Assembly (NCBI RefSeq): GCF_037996765.1
Contig: NZ_JBBNAD010000006.1
Location: 186,001 to 250,000, forward strand
Direction: 5' to 3'
DNA: 64,000 nucleotides
Source of the DNA: Bdellovibrio sp. GT3
GTDB taxonomy: Bacteria > Bdellovibrionota > Bdellovibrionia > Bdellovibrionales > Bdellovibrionaceae
The notes beneath the pieces are model-generated. The model saw nothing but the letters and a program-made list of their open reading frames with translations. It ran no database searches and was not told where the DNA came from. Position numbers and translations under genes: made by a program. Of the stretch, positions 58,814 to 64,000 are shown in pieces (position 1 is the first letter of the stretch; every line of letters begins with the position of its first letter).

Positions 58814-60691
58814 ATGTTGCAACGCGTGCAACAAGGGACCTTTCAACAGTATTTAAATCGCGTTTTACACCGCAGCGAGGTCCTGCTGAGGTACTTCTTA
58901 CGCCAACGCGGTTTCTTTCTTCGTTGCTTGTTGTGTTGGGCGATCGGATGCCTGGCTCTTTCCACTGATGAAGTCACGTCCTATGACCAGCGTTTCAAGC
59001 TTCGCGGTGACCAAAAAGTCTCCTCACAAATCGTTCTAATCACGATTCGCCAATCTGACTTCACCGGTATCTACACCAAACATTCCTCTTTGCTGGATCT
59101 GGACTCGGCAACCGACGTCACTGACAGCTACTTTTGGAACAAACGCATCTGGAGCCAGTTGCTGGCGAAAGTTCTGAAGCAAAACCCCCAGGCCGTGGGT
59201 GTGACTCTTTATTTTGGCGATAACATCGGCGGCGTTCAACTGACTCCTGCCGAACAAAAGACCTTCCTCGACCCCCGTGTCGTTTGGTCCACAACGACGA
59301 ACAGTCTTGAGCGCGTTTTGACTCCGGCCTTCAGCAATCGTGATCACACCAATCTTGGCGCCAACGAAGTTCGCCGTGACGAAGACGGCTTGGTGCGCCG
59401 GGTATTCCCGCAGCGCGCGGACATGCCCCATTTGGTTGAAAAAATCACAGGCAAGACCTTCCCCACAAGTCTTGCGGGACTTCCCATCAACTATCGCGGC
59501 TCCATTTATAATTTCACCCAATATGGTCTGAGCGAAATTCTCTACGATGAACTTCCAGCCAACGCCTTTGCCGGAAAAATCATCCTGATCGGGGCTGAAA
59601 CCTCGGCCTCTCCGGTTTACCTGACTCCGGTGGGAACACTCACTCGCACGGAGATTATGGCCCACATCACCGACACCCTGCTTGGCAACAAATGGATTCA
59701 ACGTCTGGATTTCTGGTGGTACGCCCTGGGCTTTTTGTTTTTGATGGGCTTTGCCATTTTCATCATCACAACCTACCCGCAATCGGTGGCGTTGTTTTTT
59801 GTGTTGTGGATTGCGACTTTATTGGCGGCCTTGTCAGCCTGGGTTTTCGACAGCTTCTATTTCTGGTCCCCGGCTTTTGCGCCGTTCGTTCTATTGGCTG
59901 CGACCTGGACGATCTTCATTGGATACCAGGCAACAAAAATTGAACGCAAGAACTTCGCCCTCCAGCAGGAACAGCAGTACCTGGCAGAGCTGGAACAGCT
60001 TAAAAACAATTTCGTGAGCCTCATTTCCCACGACCTGAAAACACCGATCGCAAAAATTCAGGCGATCGTGGACCGCTTGTTGACGCAAAATCAGGATCAA
60101 GAACTGCAAACGGATTTAAAATCCCTGCGCACATTCGGTGACGAACTGAATCGCTATATTCAGTCCATCCTCAAAGTCCTGCGCATTGAGTCCCGCGAAT
60201 TTAAAATCAACAAAGACGCCGCGGACATCAACGAGGTGATCGAAGATGCTCTTTCCACTCTGCGCCCCCTGGCTGCAGAAAAAGGCATCCGTATTCAGAC
60301 TCATCTTGAGCCCATGTTCTCTGTTGAGTTTGATACGACCCTGATCAAAGAGGTTGTTATCAACCTGGTTGAGAACGCGATCAAGTACACGCCCGCCCAA
60401 GGGTTGATTGAGGTGACTTCCTCTGAAACGAACGAAGATATCAAAGTCGAAGTCAAAGACACCGGTGACGGTATCAAACCCGAGGATCTGGACAAAGTCT
60501 GGGGCAAATTCACCCGCGGCAGTGATCAGGATTTAAAAACCAAAGGGACCGGTTTGGGTCTTTACTTAGTTAAATATTTTATTGAACTTCATGGTGGCAA
60601 AGTTGCGATGGATAGCAAATGGGGGCAAGGCACGACTGTGTCCTTCACCCTTCCACTGGAATCTGAAGATGTTATCGAGGAGATGTTATGA
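58814..60691 (+). CDS. CHASE2-domain sensor histidine kinase
   Basis: The protein has 625 residues from ATG 58814. No Shine-Dalgarno is visible, and the 63-bp divergent gap to ribF is AT-rich. A membrane helix at about 34-50 is followed by a CHASE2 periplasmic domain (about 55-290, with FAGKIILIGAETSASP and HITDTLLGNKW). Three helices follow (about 296-380). HisKA has its His in VSLISHDLKTPIAKIQ (about 405). HATPase has VVINLVENAIKYT, VKDTGDGI and GTGLGLYLVKYF. Its stop overlaps the next gene (ATGA), so the two are a two-component pair. The signal sensed is unknown. Confidence 0.9.
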   Translation: MLQRVQQGTFQQYLNRVLHRSEVLLRYFLRQRGFFLRCLLCWAIGCLALSTDEVTSYDQRFKLRGDQKVSSQIVLITIRQSDFTGIYTKHSSLLDLDSATDVTDSYFWNKRIWSQLLAKVLKQNPQAVGVTLYFGDNIGGVQLTPAEQKTFLDPRVVWSTTTNSLERVLTPAFSNRDHTNLGANEVRRDEDGLVRRVFPQRADMPHLVEKITGKTFPTSLAGLPINYRGSIYNFTQYGLSEILYDELPANAFAGKIILIGAETSASPVYLTPVGTLTRTEIMAHITDTLLGNKWIQRLDFWWYALGFLFLMGFAIFIITTYPQSVALFFVLWIATLLAALSAWVFDSFYFWSPAFAPFVLLAATWTIFIGYQATKIERKNFALQQEQQYLAELEQLKNNFVSLISHDLKTPIAKIQAIVDRLLTQNQDQELQTDLKSLRTFGDELNRYIQSILKVLRIESREFKINKDAADINEVIEDALSTLRPLAAEKGIRIQTHLEPMFSVEFDTTLIKEVVINLVENAIKYTPAQGLIEVTSSETNEDIKVEVKDTGDGIKPEDLDKVWGKFTRGSDQDLKTKGTGLGLYLVKYFIELHGGKVAMDSKWGQGTTVSFTLPLESEDVIEEML

Positions 60692-62100
60692 TCAATCAAC
60701 TAAGCACTCTGATTGTGGACGACGAGGCGGAACTGCGCCGTTCGGTCATTTCCATTCTAAAATCCACCATGCCGGAAATTGAATTTACAATTGACGAGGC
60801 CTCCACAGGTAAAGAGGCTTTGGATAAAGTAAAACAACAATCCTGGGATCTGGTTTTGATGGACGTGAAGATGCCGGAAATGAATGGCCTGGAAGCGTTG
60901 ACCGCCATCAAGGAGCATGATCCTCGCACCTTCGTGGTGTTGATGACCGCACACTCCAATCTTCACGATGCTGTCCTTGCAATCAAAGAAGGCGCTTACG
61001 ACTACGTTGAAAAACCGGTCAATCCACAAACGTTGACAGAGATCGTTCGCAAAAGCCAGGAAGCCCGTGATCTGGTTTCCAGCCTGGCCTTGTCGAATCC
61101 GATCTTTGACGATGATATCGAATCAGAGTTCGTGGGTTCTTCGCAAAAAATGAAAGAGGTCTTCAACCTGATCTATCGCCTGTGCAAAGTGGATACGACA
61201 GTGTTGATCCGCGGTGAAAATGGAACTGGTAAAGAACTGGTGGCACGCGCGATTCATTTCAACTCCCCTCGCAAATCCGGAAGCTTCGTGGCAATCAACT
61301 GCGGCGCGATCCCGGAAAGCCTGATGGAGAGCGAACTCTTCGGTCACGAAAAAGGTGCCTTCACCGGCGCCATCGAGCGCAAAATCGGCAAATTCCAGAT
61401 GGCCAACAACGGAACTTTGTTCCTGGATGAAATTGGCGAGCTTCGCCCTGACATGCAGGTCAAACTTTTGCGCGTGCTTCAGGAAAAGAAGTTCACTCCT
61501 GTGGGCAGCAACCGCGAAGTAAAAACCAACACACGTATTATCGCGGCGACAAACCGCAACCTTGAAAAAATGATGGCCGATGGCACCTTCCGCGAAGATC
61601 TTTTCTATCGTTTGAATGTCATGCCCATCTTTTTGCCGCCATTGCGTGATCGCTCTGACGACATCCAGGCGCTGGCACAGCACTTTATCAAAAAGTTTGC
61701 CCGTCAGCATGGTCGCACCATTAATGGAATCGACAACGAGGCCTTGGAGATGCTTAAAGCCTATCGCTGGCCAGGAAACATCCGCGAACTTGAAAACGTG
61801 ATCGAACGCGCCTTCATCGTGGAGAACTCCCAAAATATCACACTGGAATCCTTACCGGAATCCTTGAAGCTTGCTCCCAAGGAAGCTCCCGAGAAAACGG
61901 CCAATGTCGGTTACTCCGGCCCGTTGGACTTTGACGTGTTCAAAGAAGGCATGGAAAAGGAATTCATCGTGAGTGCTTTGAAAGCAAATCAGGGTCGAAT
62001 CAATCAAACTGTGGCTCAGGCAAATATTCCGAAAAACACCTTGCTAAGAAAAATCCGCAAGTACGGAATCAACGTCAAAGACTTTACGAGCGAAGAATAG
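60688..62100 (+). CDS. Sigma-54-dependent NtrC-family response regulator
   Basis: The protein has 470 residues. The receiver domain has phospho-acceptor Asp59 ([10 protein letters not shown]). The AAA+ domain has Walker [15 protein letters not shown] (standard), [13 protein letters not shown] (Walker B) and the sensor/R-finger region. A Fis-type HTH ends the protein ([28 protein letters not shown]). It is translationally coupled to the CHASE2 kinase and ends 17 bp into the convergent GT9 gene. Its target promoters should be -24/-12 type; none was identified in the window. Confidence 0.92.
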   Translation: MINQLSTLIVDDEAELRRSVISILKSTMPEIEFTIDEASTGKEALDKVKQQSWDLVLMDVKMPEMNGLEALTAIKEHDPRTFVVLMTAHSNLHDAVLAIKEGAYDYVEKPVNPQTLTEIVRKSQEARDLVSSLALSNPIFDDDIESEFVGSSQKMKEVFNLIYRLCKVDTTVLIRGENGTGKELVARAIHFNSPRKSGSFVAINCGAIPESLMESELFGHEKGAFTGAIERKIGKFQMANNGTLFLDEIGELRPDMQVKLLRVLQEKKFTPVGSNREVKTNTRIIAATNRNLEKMMADGTFREDLFYRLNVMPIFLPPLRDRSDDIQALAQHFIKKFARQHGRTINGIDNEALEMLKAYRWPGNIRELENVIERAFIVENSQNITLESLPESLKLAPKEAPEKTANVGYSGPLDFDVFKEGMEKEFIVSALKANQGRINQTVAQANIPKNTLLRKIRKYGINVKDFTSEE

Positions 62101-63178
62101 TTTCGGCTTTATCGACCACCTGCTCTGCTGGCAGGTGGGTCATGCAGACGTGAGTTTTGATAGGACACACTTTATGCCCGTGCTTGCCACAGGGACGGCA
62201 CGGCAAGTTTTCCTTCTGAGCAATATATGAATCTGCTGACCACGGTCTGAATCCAAATCTTAAAACAGTGGGACCAAATACGGCGATCAAGGGAGTTTCA
62301 CAAGAAGCCGCCATATGAGAGGCCGCACTGTCATTCCCGATCAACAATCGCGCACGGGCAATAATCTGCGTCGACTCTAAAATAGAGGTCTTTCCGGCAA
62401 TACAAATCGAACCCGGAATCAAGTCGGTCACTTCCTGCGCCAGAGCTTCCTCGCCCGGCCCGCCCATTACATAAATCTGAAAGCCTTGTTCCTGAAGTGA
62501 TTTACCGGTTGCGACGAATCCCTCTTTGGTCCAACGCTTAGTTGCCCAAACGGATCCCGGGAACATCAGTACACCACGACCTTCACTCAACGCATTCAGG
62601 TTGTAGCGAGATTGCAAGCCCGCATACACATCCGTGCATTGCATGATTTTTTCGCGAACACTCATCGATGACCATTCCGGAGGGGAAGGCAGCTTACCCT
62701 TCGAATCGAGTTCATAAGGTTTGACGCTGTTTTGATAACTAAGCAATAACTCTGGCAACTTGCCATCCACTGGTTGCAACAGACTCATTTGGCGCATTGG
62801 ATCCGGAAGCATCATGGGCTTTTTCACCGTCTGGGAAAAAGCCAGAAAGCTGAATGGTTTTTTAAAACCGATTTTATGCTGAGCCTTGATTTTGCGACAA
62901 AAGAAAATCGTGCGCATGGATTCGTGGGGGGACAAAAGGTAATTGACCTGGTGCTTTGCAATCACCTGCAGTGCCTGCACATAAGAATCTGCATCACCTT
63001 TTTTGATTTCAAAAATATGATCTACCAATTTTGTTTTGATAAAGAAGTCGCCAAAACCTTTGCGACACACCAGCCCCAGCTCGTGATCAGGCCAAATCTG
63101 ACGACAACGTTTCAGGAGTGGAATTGCCAAGAGCAAGTCCCCCAGAAAGGCTGTTTGTACGACAAGATTCAACGGCAT
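62084..63178 (-). CDS. Glycosyltransferase family 9 (heptosyltransferase-like)
   Basis: The protein has 364 residues. The opening NLVVQTAFLGDLLLAIPLLKRCRQIWP is the GT9 N-terminal motif. In the C-terminal half are GVLMFPGSVWATKRWTKEGF (acceptor/donor site) and LLIGNDSAASHMAASCETPLIAVFGPT, the GT9 nucleotide-sugar region. The Cys-rich LPCRPCGKHGHKVCPIKTHVC segment near the end is common in this family. It transfers heptose (or another sugar) to the inner core of LPS. Its start lies 92 bp inside the preceding gene, and its end overlaps the NtrC gene by 17 bp. Confidence 0.88.
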   Translation of the reverse strand: MPLNLVVQTAFLGDLLLAIPLLKRCRQIWPDHELGLVCRKGFGDFFIKTKLVDHIFEIKKGDADSYVQALQVIAKHQVNYLLSPHESMRTIFFCRKIKAQHKIGFKKPFSFLAFSQTVKKPMMLPDPMRQMSLLQPVDGKLPELLLSYQNSVKPYELDSKGKLPSPPEWSSMSVREKIMQCTDVYAGLQSRYNLNALSEGRGVLMFPGSVWATKRWTKEGFVATGKSLQEQGFQIYVMGGPGEEALAQEVTDLIPGSICIAGKTSILESTQIIARARLLIGNDSAASHMAASCETPLIAVFGPTVLRFGFRPWSADSYIAQKENLPCRPCGKHGHKVCPIKTHVCMTHLPAEQVVDKAETILRS

Positions 63179-64000
63179 GAACGATCTCCTGCAAAGAGAC
63201 CTGATCGTAGCACATTATGCTTTTTTCACAAGCTCTCTTCCAGCAAGGACTGCATGAGCTCTTGGTTAGAATAGATACTCCGCGGCCATACAAATCAATT
63301 TCATGAGCACAGGTTGGGCCGAACCAGGCCACCACTTGTCGCCCCTGAGAAATCGCCATATGCATGCCCAGGCTGTCACCGGTGATCACCACATCACACG
63401 CTGCAACGCTGATCAGACCATCGCGCAAGCCGCTTTCAGTGGCAGTGGAAATAACTGGCAAACCGCGGGCGATCTGCACATTTCGCTCAGTGTCTTCGGG
63501 ACCACCCAATAGCACAATTTGCGCCTCAGGATATCTGCTTTGCAAAGAAGCTATCATCAATCGATGAAACTCCACTGTAAGCTTTTTCGCTGCAATAACA
63601 TTGCTGCATCCGGTGTTAAAACCCAACACCCACTTCTTGCCGTTGGTCAAAAACCCCGAGCGACGCTCCTGCAACTGCGTCTGCTCTGACTCCGTCAGCG
63701 GCAACCAGTAGGAATCTCTTTTATACGGACCCAGTTCCAAGGCTTCAATCATGAGCTGCGTCTCGGGCTTTTGGTTTTCGAAGAACTTTTTTTGATTATT
63801 CAGACCCAGCTCCCACAACTCTTCTGCGGCGGGAGTTGCCGGAAGAATCGCTCCGTTCACTGGATTTGCGGTAAAGCCAAATACCTGTAGCACTTGCGTG
63901 TGACGAAGTACACCGACAGCTTTAAGAGATTTATCAATAACAAATGCGACATCAAATTCCAGAGACCGCAACTGCAATAGATCAGCCTCGCGAGTTGTCA
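63087..64000 (-). CDS. Glycosyltransferase family 9, 5' end outside window
   Basis: About 304 residues are visible, open through the right edge (first visible codons read TTREADLLQLRSLEFDVAF), so the true N-terminus is outside the window. GT9 features include WVLGFNTGCSNVIAAKKLT, YPEAQIVLLGGPEDTERNVQIARG, ACDVVITGDSLGMHMAISQGRQVVAWFGPT and a Cys pair region SSCSPCWKRACEKSIMCYDQ. The normal end would be near QEIVHAVES. The frame continues about 20 residues further, through the start of the next gene. An LPS core assembly role is likely. Confidence 0.82.
   Translation of the reverse strand, partial: TTREADLLQLRSLEFDVAFVIDKSLKAVGVLRHTQVLQVFGFTANPVNGAILPATPAAEELWELGLNNQKKFFENQKPETQLMIEALELGPYKRDSYWLPLTESEQTQLQERRSGFLTNGKKWVLGFNTGCSNVIAAKKLTVEFHRLMIASLQSRYPEAQIVLLGGPEDTERNVQIARGLPVISTATESGLRDGLISVAACDVVITGDSLGMHMAISQGRQVVAWFGPTCAHEIDLYGRGVSILTKSSCSPCWKRACEKSIMCYDQVSLQEIVHAVESCRTNSLSGGLALGNSTPETLSSDLA

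Noticed and set aside
1-64000. CRISPR arrays, insertion sequences, prophage genes, rRNA
   Set aside because: No regular spaced repeats, transposase, integrase or rRNA-like sequence was seen in any frame.

Overview
The window looks like chromosome from a Bdellovibrio-type predatory bacterium (Bdellovibrionota). This is inferred from gene content, not from a database match. The clues are a TIGR02147-type regulator, several lipoproteins whose lipidation site reads FNNCG, a type IV pilus assembly operon, many secreted beta-barrel and c-type cytochrome proteins, and a moderate GC content. There are no phage genes, insertion sequences, CRISPR arrays or rRNA genes. One tRNA gene, tRNA-Leu(CAA), is present. 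Layout: positions 1-1106 hold the end of an unrecognised gene and a small Yip1-like membrane protein, followed by about 400 bp of palindrome-rich non-coding DNA. Positions 1507-12218 (minus strand) hold the classical translation/RNA operon in the order rimP, nusA, infB, rbfA, truB, rpsO, pnp, then an M16 protease and dut. The genes overlap or nearly touch, and hairpins lie at the truB/rpsO, rpsO/pnp and pnp/M16 junctions. Positions 12.5-22.5 kb are mixed: a RimI-like acetyltransferase, a SurA-N-like secreted protein, outer-membrane proteins, the tRNA with a duplicated two-hairpin element behind it, a PAN-domain protein, TIGR02147, an MFS exporter, a DcaP-like porin and a histidine kinase. Positions 22.7-29.9 kb (plus strand) hold a tight three-gene set (alpha/beta hydrolase with a Cys nucleophile, DUF6765, cholesterol-oxidase-like GMC oxidoreductase). 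It is followed by an EmrAB-type efflux pair whose ribosome binding site lies in one arm of an inverted repeat. Positions 30-32.4 kb hold cell-wall proteins (RlpA-like, SleB-like) and a membrane-anchored HNH protein. Positions 32.5-39.4 kb hold a striking cluster of secreted c-type cytochrome lipoproteins, a Tat-exported DUF1501-like protein and two outer-membrane barrels, one with an N-terminal heme motif. Positions 39.7-49.9 kb are housekeeping and stress genes: an SGNH-like protein, a GH113-like glycosidase, a DJ-1/PfpI protein, a TruC-like synthase, a solute-binding protein, a DUF1254 protein, a compact CPA antiporter, a DUF1232 protein, a YtkA-like protein and a ferritin-like protein. Positions 49.9-58.7 kb (minus strand) run from ribF through a hypothetical gene to pilB, a degenerate PilT-like protein, pilC, pilS and pilR. 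Positions 58.8-62.1 kb hold a CHASE2 histidine kinase coupled to an NtrC-type regulator. The window ends in two overlapping GT9 (heptosyltransferase-like) genes. How the parts fit: the 1.5-12.2 kb operon makes ribosome and RNA-maturation factors. The pil block supplies the pilus motor, platform and its own two-component control. The 32-39 kb cluster most likely builds a surface-exposed redox or hydrolytic assembly of unknown role and is the best candidate for an undescribed system. The PilT-like pseudo-ATPase is the clearest single-protein oddity.
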